Assembly (NCBI GenBank): GCA_001897375.1
Contig: MKSU01000004.1
Span: 151,603 to 215,602 of the forward strand
Reading direction: 5' to 3'
DNA: 64,000 nt
Origin: Sphingomonas sp. 67-36
GTDB taxonomy: Bacteria > Pseudomonadota > Alphaproteobacteria > Sphingomonadales > Sphingomonadaceae
The translations under genes and the position numbers were made by a program. The notes under the pieces were generated by a model. That model was not told the DNA's origin. It made no database searches and saw nothing but the letters and a program-made list of their open reading frames with translations. Of this stretch, positions 1 to 8,527 are shown in pieces (the first letter of the stretch is position 1; every line of letters begins with the position of its first letter).

Positions 1-1749
1 CCGCTGGCCAACCGCGAGCGGGCGAGCGTCATCCGTCGGGGTAGCGATGACCTGCGCGAGCCGACGCGCCAGCTGGGGCGGGGCGGTGACGTGCGCGGCG
101 AGCGTCTCCGCAAGGACCGGATCGCCCGCCAGTACCTCCGCCCCCGCCCAATGCGCCTCCGCGCTGGCATCCAGGCCGATCTCCAGATCGTCGCCCAGCG
201 CCGCCGCCAGCGCGCGCTCATAGCCCGGCGCGGCGCGGACGTGATCGAGCAGCCGGTCGCCCCCGGATCGCTGCGTCGCGCGGGTGAGCGTCGTTGCCTC
301 GCTCTCCAGCGCGGCGAGTTCGGCGCGAGCGGCGGCGCGGCGGCCCTGCGCCTCGTCGCGCGCGGCGAGCGCGGTTTTCTCCTCCTCATCGGCGCGGGTG
401 AGATCGTCGCGCGCCCGTGTCGCCTCACCATGCGCGGCGGCCAGCGCCTGTTCCGCCTCGACACGGCCGGCTTCGAGCGGCGCCGCGTCGGGCAAGGCGG
501 CGAGCGTATCGGCAGCGGTTCGCGCCTCGCGATCGGCGCGATCGGCGCGCGCGCGGGCGGCGGCGAGTGCGGCATGGGCGACGCGCGTTTCGGCCGCCTC
601 GCTCGCCTGCCGTGCGAGCGCTTGCGCCAGCGCCACCTCGGCATCGCGCACCTCGCGTTCCGCTTCGGCCTGCGCCTGATCGAGCGCGGGAAGATCGGCG
701 GCGACGGCGGTGACCTCGGTCTCCAGCGCCTTGCCCTCCGCCCCGAGCCGCGCCAGCGCCTCCGCCGCGTCATTGGCGAGCTGTCCCTCGCGCTCGCGGT
801 CGGCGAGGATGCGGGTCGCCGCGTCGCTCAGTTCGGCGAGGCGGCGCTCGACCCCGGCCTTCTCGGCATTGAGCGCGGCGAGCCGGTGCGCGGCATCGGT
901 CGCGCGGTCGCGGGCGGCGAGTGCGGCGGCGCGCGCTTCGGCCAGCGTCTCCGTCGCCTGCGTCTGATAAGCGGCGGCGGCCCGCTGCGTCTCCGCCGCC
1001 GTGGCGACGCGGGTTTCGGCTTCCGCCGCTTCCGCCTTGGCGGCGTCGGCGGCCTGCGCCGCATCGCGCCAGCGGCTGAAGATCAGTCGCGCCTCGGCGA
1101 CGCGGATCTGGTCCGAGAGCGTGCGATAGCGTTCCGCCTGCCGCGCCTGCCGCCGGAGCGCCGCCGCGCGCGCTTCCTGATCGGCGATCACCTCGTCGAG
1201 CCGCTGAAGATTCGCTTCGGTCGCGCGCAATTTCTGCTCGGCGTCCTTGCGACGGACATGGAGGCCGGCGATCCCCGCCGCTTCCTCCAGCATCGCGCGG
1301 CGCTCGGCCGGCTTGGCGGCGATCACCGCGCTGATCCGCCCCTGGCTGACCAGGGCGGGAGAATGTGCGCCCGTCGCCGCGTCGGCGAACAGCAGCGCCA
1401 CGTCCTTCGCCCGCACGTCGCGCCCGTCGATGCGATAGGCGGAGCCGGCACCGCGCTCGATGCGGCGGACGACTTCCTTCTCTTCGCCGTCAAGTTCGGC
1501 GAGGATCGACACTTCGGCGAAGTCGCGCGCCGGGCGGGTCGCGGTGCCGGCGAAGATCACGTCCTCCATGCCCGCGCCGCGCATCGACTTTGGCGAGTTC
1601 TCGCCCATCGTCCAGCGCAGCGCCTCCAGTAGATTGGACTTGCCGCAGCCGTTCGGCCCGACCACGCCCGTCAGCCCCGGCTCGATGCGCAGATCGGCCG
1701 GGTCGACGAAGCTCTTGAAGCCGGACAGCCTCAGCCGCTTGATCTGCAT
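1..1749 (-). CDS. smc: Chromosome segregation ATPase Smc (N-terminal part, cut by window edge)
   Basis: This is the first 583 codons of the condensin ATPase that, with ScpA and ScpB, loops and compacts the chromosome. The N-terminus begins MQIKRLRLSGFKSF and carries the Walker A box GPNGCGKSN at residues 31-39. A long, charged Arg/Glu/Ala-rich coiled coil then runs to the window edge without a stop. The hinge, the second coiled coil and the C-terminal ABC half lie outside. It is the last visible gene of a minus-strand run (DUF721, two DsbA-like genes, smc), 38 nt after the preceding stop. The start was chosen because the Smc family begins with this MxIKxLxLxGFKSF signature. The partners scpA and scpB are about 23 kb away in this same window. 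Confidence 0.95.
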   Translation of the reverse strand, partial: MQIKRLRLSGFKSFVDPADLRIEPGLTGVVGPNGCGKSNLLEALRWTMGENSPKSMRGAGMEDVIFAGTATRPARDFAEVSILAELDGEEKEVVRRIERGAGSAYRIDGRDVRAKDVALLFADAATGAHSPALVSQGRISAVIAAKPAERRAMLEEAAGIAGLHVRRKDAEQKLRATEANLQRLDEVIADQEARAAALRRQARQAERYRTLSDQIRVAEARLIFSRWRDAAQAADAAKAEAAEAETRVATAAETQRAAAAYQTQATETLAEARAAALAARDRATDAAHRLAALNAEKAGVERRLAELSDAATRILADREREGQLANDAAEALARLGAEGKALETEVTAVAADLPALDQAQAEAEREVRDAEVALAQALARQASEAAETRVAHAALAAARARADRADREARTAADTLAALPDAAPLEAGRVEAEQALAAAHGEATRARDDLTRADEEEKTALAARDEAQGRRAAARAELAALESEATTLTRATQRSGGDRLLDHVRAAPGYERALAAALGDDLEIGLDASAEAHWAGAEVLAGDPVLAETLAAHVTAPPQLARRLAQVIATPTDDARPLAVGQR

Positions 1750-1787
1750 CGCGCGCGTCTCCCCCTATGGACGCCGCCGCGCCGCCG

Positions 1788-2522
1788 TCAGGCTCCGGCG
1801 TTCTTCAGCGCGGCCTCGATCTGCGGCCACGTCACCGATCCCTCGAGCTGCTTGCCGTTGAGGATGAAGGTCGGCGTGCCAGTGACGTTGTGCTGCTGCA
1901 TCCCGGCCTCGGTGATCTTGGCGATCGCCTCCAGCTTCTTGCCGTCGGCGAGGCAGGCGCGCGCCTGCTGCTCGGTGACGCCGCGCTGCTTGACGAAATC
2001 GATATAGCCGAGGAACTCGACCCACGCGGTCGCCTGCTGCGCCGGGGTCATCGCCTGAAGCTTCTGCTGGAAGTCCGCCGGCACCTTCTCCAGCTTCTCG
2101 AGGAAGGCGGGCTGCTCCATGTACATCTGTTCGAGCAGCGGGAAGAAGGGCGCCTCGCCGACGCATTCGCCCAGCGCGGCGACGCCAAGGTCCGGCGCGT
2201 GGACGAGGAAGTCGCGGAACTCATACGAAACCTTGCCGGATTTGACGTATTTCTCCTCCAGCGGCTTCATCCCCGTCTGGCCGAACGCGCCGCAGGTGGG
2301 GCAGGTGCGCGAGCCATATTCGATCAGCTTGATCGCGGCATTCGGGTTACCCATCACATAGCCGCCGTCCGGCGTCTTCGAGACGACCTGCGTCCAGTCC
2401 TGCCCGGCGGGCGCGGCGACGGCGGCGACCGGCGCGGCGGGGGCCGACGAATCGCTCCCCTTGCTTCCGCAGGCGGAAAGCAGCGCGATCGCGGCGACGG
2501 AAACGGCGAAACGAAGCGTCAT
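1788..2522 (-). CDS. DsbA-family thiol:disulfide oxidoreductase, predicted lipoprotein
   Basis: This is a 244-aa thioredoxin-fold protein. A lipobox LLSAC ends at Cys18, so it is probably exported and lipid-anchored. The DsbA/DsbG-like domain starts around residue 50 with the active site C74-P-T-C77. The cis-Pro loop is in TGTPTFILNG near the C-terminus. CPTC is less common than the CPHC of classical DsbA. Together with the next gene upstream it forms a tandem pair, 22 nt apart and on the same strand. The likely role is periplasmic disulfide formation or repair; the substrate is unknown. In many alphaproteobacteria a DsbA-like gene precedes smc, which fits this order. Confidence 0.88.
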   Translation of the reverse strand: MTLRFAVSVAAIALLSACGSKGSDSSAPAAPVAAVAAPAGQDWTQVVSKTPDGGYVMGNPNAAIKLIEYGSRTCPTCGAFGQTGMKPLEEKYVKSGKVSYEFRDFLVHAPDLGVAALGECVGEAPFFPLLEQMYMEQPAFLEKLEKVPADFQQKLQAMTPAQQATAWVEFLGYIDFVKQRGVTEQQARACLADGKKLEAIAKITEAGMQQHNVTGTPTFILNGKQLEGSVTWPQIEAALKNAGA

Positions 2523-2544
2523 TGGTGGTTACTCCGAAAGAGGA

Positions 2545-3216
2545 TCATCTGGCCCCGGCGGCGCGCAGCATCGGCTCCAGCTTCGCCCAGTCGACGCCCT
2601 CGATCAACTTGCCGTTGATCTCGAACGCGGGGGTGCCGCGAATCTTCCCGCCGATCGCCTCGGCGCGCTGGATCACGGTTTCCGCCACCTTGGGATCGGC
2701 GAGGCACTGGTCGATCGCCCCCTGCGTCATGCCCGCGTCGCGCGCGATCGCGTCCAGCCCCGCGCCCTCCGCCATCGCGCGATATTGCGCGGCGGCGCTG
2801 TAGAGGCCGAGTCGCTCGTTGTTCGCGGCATCATAGTCCACCGCGCGTTGCAGCCATTGCTCCTGCCGCGCGAACAGCGCCTCGTGCAGCTTCGGGAACA
2901 CCGCCGCGCCGGAACAGCGCGCCAGCATCGCCGCGACCAGATCGTAGCGATCGTGGATCGAGCTGCGGATTTCCAGGCTCAGCGATCCGGAGGCGATCAT
3001 CTTCCCCTTCAGCACGGGGGCCGAATCGCGCGCGAAATGGCCGCAATGCGGGCAGGTGTAGCTGGCATATTCGACCAGCTTCACCTTCGCGGCGGGGTTG
3101 CCGATGACATAGCTGCCCTGCGCGGCCGGCGCGGCGACGCTGGTCCACGGCCGGGGCGCCGCGACGAGCGGGGCGGCGAAGGCGAGCGCGAGGATCGGGA
3201 GCAGGCGTTTCATCAT
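2545..3216 (-). CDS. DsbA-family thiol:disulfide oxidoreductase, periplasmic
   Basis: This is a 223-aa protein. A signal peptide (MMKRLLPILALAFAAPLVAA) is followed by a thioredoxin fold with the classical DsbA active site C55-P-H-C58 and a cis-Pro loop (RGTPAFEINGK). The helical insertion between them is of DsbA length. The ATG at 3216 overlaps the stop of the upstream DUF721 gene by ATGA, which decides the start; a second ATG three bases on is an alternative. It probably oxidises exported cysteines. It is a paralogue of the next gene but differs in active-site dipeptide (PH against PT) and in lacking a lipobox, which suggests a soluble and an anchored version of the same activity. Confidence 0.9.
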   Translation of the reverse strand: MMKRLLPILALAFAAPLVAAPRPWTSVAAPAAQGSYVIGNPAAKVKLVEYASYTCPHCGHFARDSAPVLKGKMIASGSLSLEIRSSIHDRYDLVAAMLARCSGAAVFPKLHEALFARQEQWLQRAVDYDAANNERLGLYSAAAQYRAMAEGAGLDAIARDAGMTQGAIDQCLADPKVAETVIQRAEAIGGKIRGTPAFEINGKLIEGVDWAKLEPMLRAAGAR

Positions 3217-3734
3217 CGGACGGTCGGCAGCCTCGGTGTCGCGACGCCGACGGCGAGCGCCTCCAGCACCGCCTTGAGTTCGGGATCGCCGATCGCGCGC
3301 AGGCTGTTGCCCAGTTCGACCGGCACGGGGCGCGGCTCGGCGCGCGGGCGGGGGACGGCGCGGGGCGCGATGTCGCCCTGCCGGATCGTGACGCGCGCGA
3401 CGGCGGCATAGCCGAAGAAGCGGTTCACCCGCTCGATGATCTCCGGCGTGATATGGCTCATCATCGCGGCATGGGCGCCGCGCACGGTGAGGGTGAGCAC
3501 GCCGTCCTGCTTCTTGCCCTGCGGGAAGCGGATCGATTCGGGGGTGCTGGCGCGCGCCAGCTTCTCGCCGACGATCTCCGGCCAGCGCGTCACCACGGCG
3601 GACTGGACGAAGCCGAACTTGCGGAACGCCGCGCCGCCGACCGCGGGCAGCAGCTCGGCGACCTGGCGCGCCCGGTTCTGGCGCACGGGTTCGGGGGAAG
3701 GGGCGCGCGGGCGCTTGCTCATTCGGCGGCTCAT
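3213..3734 (-). CDS. DUF721 / DciA-like protein (putative replicative helicase loader)
   Basis: This is a 173-aa basic protein. Its middle part (about residues 20-115) matches the DUF721 pattern: F.KFGF...VVTRWPEIVGEKLA and a following beta-rich segment with LTLTVRGAHAAMMSHI. DUF721 proteins are the DciA family, which interact with the replicative helicase DnaB and are widespread where DnaC is absent. The C-terminal 50 residues are Pro/Arg-rich and probably disordered. Two in-frame ATGs (3734 and 3722) are possible. The first leaves only 14 nt to the divergent mutY start, so the divergent promoters must overlap the coding regions. It shares a 4-nt overlap with the downstream dsbA gene. Confidence 0.78.
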   Translation of the reverse strand: MSRRMSKRPRAPSPEPVRQNRARQVAELLPAVGGAAFRKFGFVQSAVVTRWPEIVGEKLARASTPESIRFPQGKKQDGVLTLTVRGAHAAMMSHITPEIIERVNRFFGYAAVARVTIRQGDIAPRAVPRPRAEPRPVPVELGNSLRAIGDPELKAVLEALAVGVATPRLPTVR

Positions 3735-3748
3735 GCCATAGCCGGGGC

Positions 3749-4780
3749 GTGGACGCCAAGCATTCGATCGCCGCCGATCTGCTCCGCTGGTATGACGCGC
3801 ATGCCCGTGACCTGCCGTGGCGCGCGCGGCCGGGCGAGCGGGCGGACCCGTATCGCGTCTGGCTGTCCGAGGTGATGCTCCAGCAGACGACGGTGGCGAC
3901 GGTCGGCCCGCGCTTCGCCGCATGGGTGGCGCGCTGGCCCGATATCGCCGGCCTCGCCGCCGCCGACGAGGCGGAGGTGATGGCGGCCTGGGCCGGCCTT
4001 GGTTACTACGCCCGCGCGCGCAATCTGGTGAAGGCGGCGCGCGCGGTGGTGGACGAGCACGGTGGCCGCCTGCCCGATACGGAGGCGGCACTGCGCACGC
4101 TGCCCGGCCTTGGCGACTATACGGCGGCGGCGGTCGCGGCGATCGCCTTCGGGCGGCGCGCGGTGGTGGTGGACGCCAATGTCGAGCGGGTTGTCGCGCG
4201 ACTGTTCATGGCCGCCGGCAAGCCCGCCGTCCGCGCTGCGGCGGAGACGATCACGCCCGACGAGCGCGCCGGCGATTTCGCGCAGGCGATGATGGACCTC
4301 GGCGCGACGGTATGCACCCCGCGCAATCCGCGCTGCATGCTCTGCCCGCTGGCGGCGGACTGCGCCGCGCGGAAAGAGGGCGTACAGGAGACCTATCCGG
4401 TCAAGCCGGCGAGGAAGGCGCGGCCGCAACGCTACGGCACGATCTTCTGGCTGGAGCGCGGCGGCGAGGTGCTGCTCGTCCGCCGCCCGGCGCGGGGGCT
4501 GCTCGGCGGGATGCGCGCGCTGCCGACCGGGCCGTGGCGGGAGGAACGACCGGGGCTGGAGGATGCGCCCGTCGCGGTGGGATGGCGGCTGCTCGACGCC
4601 ACCGTGTCCCATGTTTTCACGCACTTCGCGCTCGAACTGGCGCTTGCCGTGGCCGACGCGGACGCGCACACACGGCCCGCATCGGGAGAATATTGGCCCG
4701 TGACGGAGATCGATTCGGCGGGCCTGCCGACCGTCTTCGCCAAGGCCGCGGGGGCGATAAGGGGAGAGCTATGCGGTTGA
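3749..4780 (+). CDS. mutY: Adenine DNA glycosylase MutY
   Basis: This 343-aa enzyme removes adenine mispaired with 8-oxoguanine. The order is standard: LPWR (22-25), catalytic Glu41 in SEVMLQQTT, the helix-hairpin-helix LPGLGDYTA (118-126), catalytic Asp142, then the [4Fe-4S] cluster Cys189, Cys196, Cys199 and Cys205 with spacing C-X6-C-X2-C-X5-C. A C-terminal NUDIX-like 8-oxoG recognition domain fills the last 120 residues. The start is GTG (codes Met-Asp-Ala-Lys); no upstream in-frame ATG exists before the divergent gene. Its stop overlaps the next gene by 10 nt. With nudC further down the same run, the operon has a nucleotide/DNA quality-control flavour. Confidence 0.95.
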   Translation: MDAKHSIAADLLRWYDAHARDLPWRARPGERADPYRVWLSEVMLQQTTVATVGPRFAAWVARWPDIAGLAAADEAEVMAAWAGLGYYARARNLVKAARAVVDEHGGRLPDTEAALRTLPGLGDYTAAAVAAIAFGRRAVVVDANVERVVARLFMAAGKPAVRAAAETITPDERAGDFAQAMMDLGATVCTPRNPRCMLCPLAADCAARKEGVQETYPVKPARKARPQRYGTIFWLERGGEVLLVRRPARGLLGGMRALPTGPWREERPGLEDAPVAVGWRLLDATVSHVFTHFALELALAVADADAHTRPASGEYWPVTEIDSAGLPTVFAKAAGAIRGELCG

Positions 4781-6120
4781 TCCATCTGGCCGGTATCGGC
4801 GGCGCGCTGGCGGCGATCGCGGCGGGGGCGAGTCTCGCGCGGCAGGCCGAGCCCGCGCCCGCGCCGGTTCCGGCGCTGCCGACGGTCGCCGCGCGCGCCA
4901 ACTCGCTGCTGCCCAACATGCAGGCGCTGTTCGACGGCTATGTCGCGGACGGCAAGATGCCGGGCGTGGTCGGCGCGTTCGGCTTCGGCGACCGCCCGAC
5001 CCTGTTCGTCTCCGCCGGCAGGATCAGCGACGACGCCAATGCCGCGCAGGCCGGGCCGGACAGCCTGTGGCGCGTCTATTCGATGACCAAGCCGATCACC
5101 GGCATGGCGGCGATGATCCTGGTCGAGGAGGGCAAGATCGGCCTCGACGACCCGCTCAGCAAATATTTCCCCGCCTTCGCGAAGATGCGCGTGCTGACCA
5201 GCCCCGACACCTCGCTGGACAGCGTGCCGGCGAAGAACCAGATCACGATCCGCGAGCTGCTGACCCACACCGCTGGCCTCAGCTACAACATCATGGCCAA
5301 GGGGCCGCTGCTCAAGGAATATGAGCGGCTCGGCATCCTGCCCGGCGCGGTGAACGCGCAGATGGAGGTGCAGGCACGCAAGGCCCGCCCCGCCACGCTG
5401 GCCGAGTTCGCCAACCGCGTCGCCCAGGCCCCGCTGATCGCCGAGCCGGGGACGAAATGGAGCTATTCGATCGGCCTCGACGTGATGGGCGCGGTGATCG
5501 AAAAGGCCAGCGGAATGCCGTTCGACCGCTTCGTGCAGGTGAAGCTGCTCGATCCCCTGAAGATGACCTCGACCTTCTGGACCGTCCCGGCCGGTGAGGC
5601 AGGGCGGCTGTCGACCAATTACATGTTCGTCGGCGACAAGCGCGTGCCGATCGATCCGGGCGCCACCTCCGCCTGGCTCCGGCCGCCGAGCTTCCCTTAT
5701 GGCGGCGCGGGGCTGGTCTCATCGGCACGCGACTACGACCGGTTCCTCCACATGCTGCAGGACGGCGGCACGCTCGACGGGGTGCGGGTGATGAAGCCGG
5801 AGACGGCGGCGCTCGCCATGTCGAACCTGATGCCGCCCGGCGTCACCTTCGGCGGGCTGGGCGACGGCACCGGCGGCACCATGTCCGCGAAGATGGGGTT
5901 CGGCGCGGGCGGCTCGGTCTATCTGGAGGACGGGCCGGGCGGCTTGCCGTCGAAGGGCACCTATGGCTGGGGCGGCGCGGCCGGCACGATCGCCTGGGTC
6001 GATCCGGCGAAGAAAGTGCGCGGCACGGTGATGGTGCAATATTTCCCGTCCGAGAAATGGCCGCTGCGGCAGGAAGTCGTTGCCGCGCTGGTGAAGGACG
6101 TCGCAAGGTTCCGCCGATGA
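4771..6120 (+). CDS. Class C beta-lactamase-fold serine hydrolase, exported
   Basis: This is a 449-aa protein. It has an N-terminal signal-like segment, then a penicillin-binding/class C beta-lactamase fold. The nucleophile motif S104-M-T-K107 is in YSMTKP. The second motif is Y232-S (in KWSYSIGLDVMG), where classical class C enzymes have Y-A/S-N; the third is a W-x-G element (GTYGWGGAAGT) rather than KTG. This combination is typical of family VIII carboxylesterases and D-aminopeptidase-like hydrolases rather than true beta-lactamases. The substrate is unknown. The start overlaps mutY by 10 nt and its stop overlaps nudC (ATGA), so translation is probably coupled. Confidence 0.87.
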   Translation: MRLIHLAGIGGALAAIAAGASLARQAEPAPAPVPALPTVAARANSLLPNMQALFDGYVADGKMPGVVGAFGFGDRPTLFVSAGRISDDANAAQAGPDSLWRVYSMTKPITGMAAMILVEEGKIGLDDPLSKYFPAFAKMRVLTSPDTSLDSVPAKNQITIRELLTHTAGLSYNIMAKGPLLKEYERLGILPGAVNAQMEVQARKARPATLAEFANRVAQAPLIAEPGTKWSYSIGLDVMGAVIEKASGMPFDRFVQVKLLDPLKMTSTFWTVPAGEAGRLSTNYMFVGDKRVPIDPGATSAWLRPPSFPYGGAGLVSSARDYDRFLHMLQDGGTLDGVRVMKPETAALAMSNLMPPGVTFGGLGDGTGGTMSAKMGFGAGGSVYLEDGPGGLPSKGTYGWGGAAGTIAWVDPAKKVRGTVMVQYFPSEKWPLRQEVVAALVKDVARFRR

Positions 6121-6986
6121 ACGCGCCCGGCTTCACCGGCGGCACGCTCGATCGTTCCGACCTGCTGCGCCACGACGAGGAGGCATTGGCCGCCGCGATG
6201 GGCAACTGGCAGGCGCGGCTGCTCAAGCTCCATGCGTGGGAGCCGGAGGTGACCGACGACGGCCAGCTCGGCTGGACGATGCTGACCGAGGCGTCGGACG
6301 AGGCGGAGTTCGTGTTCCTCGGGCTGGATCAGGGCCGCCCGCGCTTCGCCGCCTTCGAGCCGTCGCATGGCGCGGCGCCGCCGTTCCGCTCGCCCAACCT
6401 GTTCGGGATGCTCGACCAGTTGCGCGAGGGCGAGGCCGCGACCTTCGCCGCCGCGCGCTCGGTGCTCGACTGGCATGCGCGGCACCGATTCTGCGCCAAT
6501 TGCGGCGCGCCGACCACGATGTTCCGCGCCGGCTGGGGTCGCAGGTGCGGCGCGTGCAGCACCGAGCATTTCCCGCGTGTCGACCCGGTGGTCATCATGA
6601 TCGCCGAACATGACGGGCGGGCGCTGCTCGGCCGCCAGCCGAGCTGGCCCGCCGGTCGCTATTCGGCGCTGGCCGGGTTCGTCGAGCCGGGCGAATCGCT
6701 GGAGGAAGCGGTGCGCCGCGAGATCGACGAGGAAGCGGGGGTGACGGTCGGCGCGGTGCGCTACGTCGCGAGCCAGCCGTGGCCGTTCCCGTCGCAGCTT
6801 ATGGTCGCCTGCATCGGCATGGCGGACGGCGATGCGCTGACGATCGACACCAACGAGTTGGAGACCGCCGGCTGGTTCACGCGCGACGAGGTGCGCGCGG
6901 CGCTGGCCGGAGACCCGTCCGCGCCGTTCGGTGCGCCTCCGCGCTATGCGATTGCCCATACCTTGTTGACCGAATGGGCGGGATGA
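6117..6986 (+). CDS. nudC: NAD(H) diphosphatase NudC
   Basis: This is a 289-aa Nudix hydrolase that cleaves NADH to NMNH and AMP and, in the NudC family, removes NAD caps from RNA. A zinc ribbon is formed by C126-x2-C129 and C144-x2-C147. The Nudix box GX5EX7REVXEEXGX is at 187-209 (GFVEPGESLEE...REIDEEAGV). The NADH-specific array SQPWPFPSQLM is at 219-229. The start is the ATG that overlaps the upstream stop (ATGA). A longer in-frame start exists but would run 60 nt back into the hydrolase gene. The gene is followed by another 4-nt overlap. Confidence 0.93.
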   Translation: MNAPGFTGGTLDRSDLLRHDEEALAAAMGNWQARLLKLHAWEPEVTDDGQLGWTMLTEASDEAEFVFLGLDQGRPRFAAFEPSHGAAPPFRSPNLFGMLDQLREGEAATFAAARSVLDWHARHRFCANCGAPTTMFRAGWGRRCGACSTEHFPRVDPVVIMIAEHDGRALLGRQPSWPAGRYSALAGFVEPGESLEEAVRREIDEEAGVTVGAVRYVASQPWPFPSQLMVACIGMADGDALTIDTNELETAGWFTRDEVRAALAGDPSAPFGAPPRYAIAHTLLTEWAG

Positions 6987-7660
6987 CCAGCCGCCGCGCG
7001 GCGCTGGTCGCGGCGGAGCAACGCGCGCTGGCGCTGCTCGACCGGATCGAGACGCTCGGCCTGATCGCCCCCGGCCGCACCGAGCGCGAGGTGGAGCAGG
7101 ATATCCTCGCGCTGGCCGGGCGCGAGTTCGGCGTGGAGAAGCATTGGCACAAGCGCATCGTCCGCGCCGGCGCGAACACGCTTGCTACGGCGTCGGACAA
7201 TCCGCCGGTGCGCATGATCGAGGCGGACGATATCGTCTTCCTCGATCTTGGCCCGGTGCTGGGCGAGTGGGAGGCCGACGTCGGGCGCAGCTATGCGCTG
7301 GGGCCGGACCCGCGAAAGCACGCTTTATGCCGCGAGCTCGCCGTGCAGTTCGATCGCGTGCGCGAGCGTTTCCTCGGCGATCCCGATATCACGGGCGCGG
7401 CGATTTACGCCTTCGCCGTCGAATCGGCCGAGGCGGCGGGCTGGCGTTTCGGCGGAAAGATCGCGGGACATATCGTCGCGGAATTTCCCCACGCCCGCCT
7501 GCCGGGGCCGAAGCAGGTCAACCACATCAGCCCCGAAAACCCCGACCGGCTGCGCGATCCCGATGCGAATGGCGAGGAGCGCTTCTGGATTCTCGAAATC
7601 CATCTGGTCGAGCCGGACGGGGCATTCGGCGGTTTCTATGAACGACTGATGTTGGACTGA
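6983..7660 (+). CDS. M24-family metallopeptidase (Xaa-Pro aminopeptidase-like)
   Basis: This is a 225-aa pita-bread-fold protein. Metal-ligand candidates are the two Asp in FLDLGPVLGEWEADVGRS, a His in GHIVAEFPHARLPG and a Glu in FWILEIHLV. The usual fifth ligand is not obvious, so activity may be altered. It lacks the N-terminal creatinase domain of full-length Xaa-Pro peptidases and is shorter than the methionine aminopeptidases. It is the last gene of the overlapping run mutY-hydrolase-nudC-M24. ATG 6983 gives a 4-nt ATGA overlap with nudC; an ATG nine bases earlier is possible. The biological substrate is unknown. Confidence 0.82.
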   Translation: MTSRRAALVAAEQRALALLDRIETLGLIAPGRTEREVEQDILALAGREFGVEKHWHKRIVRAGANTLATASDNPPVRMIEADDIVFLDLGPVLGEWEADVGRSYALGPDPRKHALCRELAVQFDRVRERFLGDPDITGAAIYAFAVESAEAAGWRFGGKIAGHIVAEFPHARLPGPKQVNHISPENPDRLRDPDANGEERFWILEIHLVEPDGAFGGFYERLMLD

Positions 7661-7663
7661 CCC

Positions 7664-8452
7664 TCAGGGCTTCACGAACTTGAGGGTGAACTGGTCGGTC
7701 TTCCCCCGGATCGCGGGATCGAACACCTTGTTGGTGTGCGGATCGGCCGGATTGGCATAGATCGGGCTGGTGGCTGCCAGCCTGAACCCGGCCGCCTCGA
7801 TCTCCTTCTTCGTCGCGTCCGCGTCGCCGCGATGGAGCGTGTCGGCGGAGGCGAACGGCGCCTCGCCCGCCGGCCCGGCGTGATCGACCACCAGCAGCAC
7901 GCCGCCCGGCTTCAGCGCGTCGTACAGCCGCCTGGCGACCGCTGAGCCCGTCCCCGCCGGATCGCGGGCGAGGTGCAGGTCGTGCCAGTTCTCCACCGTG
8001 ATGATCGCGTCGAGCTTCTCGGGGAAGCTGAAGCTGGCCAGCGGATCGCGGACGGCGACGGCATTGGCATAGGGCTTGACCACCGCATCCTGCTTCGCCG
8101 CGCCATCGGGATTGCGCGCGATCGATTCGCCGGGCTGATAGGCATAGACCTTGCCCTTAGGGCCGACGAGCGGGGCCAGGATGCGCGTCCAGTAACCGCC
8201 ACCCATGAAGAAATCGGCCACCTTGTCCCCCGGCTTCACCCCCATGAAGGTGAGCAGTTCGGCCGGGTGGCGCGCGGCGTCGCGCGCCTTGTCCGCCTCC
8301 GGCCGCGCGGGATCGGCGAGCGCCATGTGGATCGCATGTTCGGTCGCGCCCATGCTCTTCATGTCGTGCATCGGCTGCTGCTGCGCGCCCGCCGGCGCGG
8401 CGGCGAGCGTCAGCGCGGAGAGCGCGGCGGCGGTGATGGCTGCGAATCGCAT
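7664..8452 (-). CDS. Predicted methyltransferase with signal peptide (COG4798-like)
   Basis: This is a 262-aa protein. It begins with a clear signal peptide (MRFAAITAAALSALTLAAAPAGA, cleavage after AGA). A class I SAM-methyltransferase-like fold follows. The glycine-rich loop is VADFFMGGGYWT around residue 80, an acidic strand end follows, and the post-motif LKPGGVLLVVDH is around 180. A cytosolic SAM enzyme with an export signal is odd; members of this predicted family nevertheless often carry such leaders. The function is unknown. It is convergent with the M24 gene (3 nt between stops) and divergent from uvrC, with 75 nt between starts. Confidence 0.8.
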   Translation of the reverse strand: MRFAAITAAALSALTLAAAPAGAQQQPMHDMKSMGATEHAIHMALADPARPEADKARDAARHPAELLTFMGVKPGDKVADFFMGGGYWTRILAPLVGPKGKVYAYQPGESIARNPDGAAKQDAVVKPYANAVAVRDPLASFSFPEKLDAIITVENWHDLHLARDPAGTGSAVARRLYDALKPGGVLLVVDHAGPAGEAPFASADTLHRGDADATKKEIEAAGFRLAATSPIYANPADPHTNKVFDPAIRGKTDQFTLKFVKP

Positions 8453-8527
8453 TGGTCATCCTCCCTTAGTATATGAGGCTGCTCTACCACATTGCCGCCC
8501 CCGGCGAGCGCCCCTAGATTCAACCGG

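Noticed and set aside
91..1632. 513-aa plus-strand open frame opposite smc
   Set aside because: The minus strand encodes a clear Smc N-terminus with Walker A; the opposite frame is Arg/Gly-rich with no family pattern, a high-G+C artefact.
3817..6120. A 767-aa frame joining a shifted mutY frame to the serine hydrolase
   Set aside because: The first part is out of frame with the conserved MutY; the true hydrolase starts at 4771 with a signal peptide.
4771..6120. True class C beta-lactamase (resistance gene)
   Set aside because: The second and third motifs deviate from Y-A/S-N and KTG in the way of family VIII esterases, so a resistance role is not supported.
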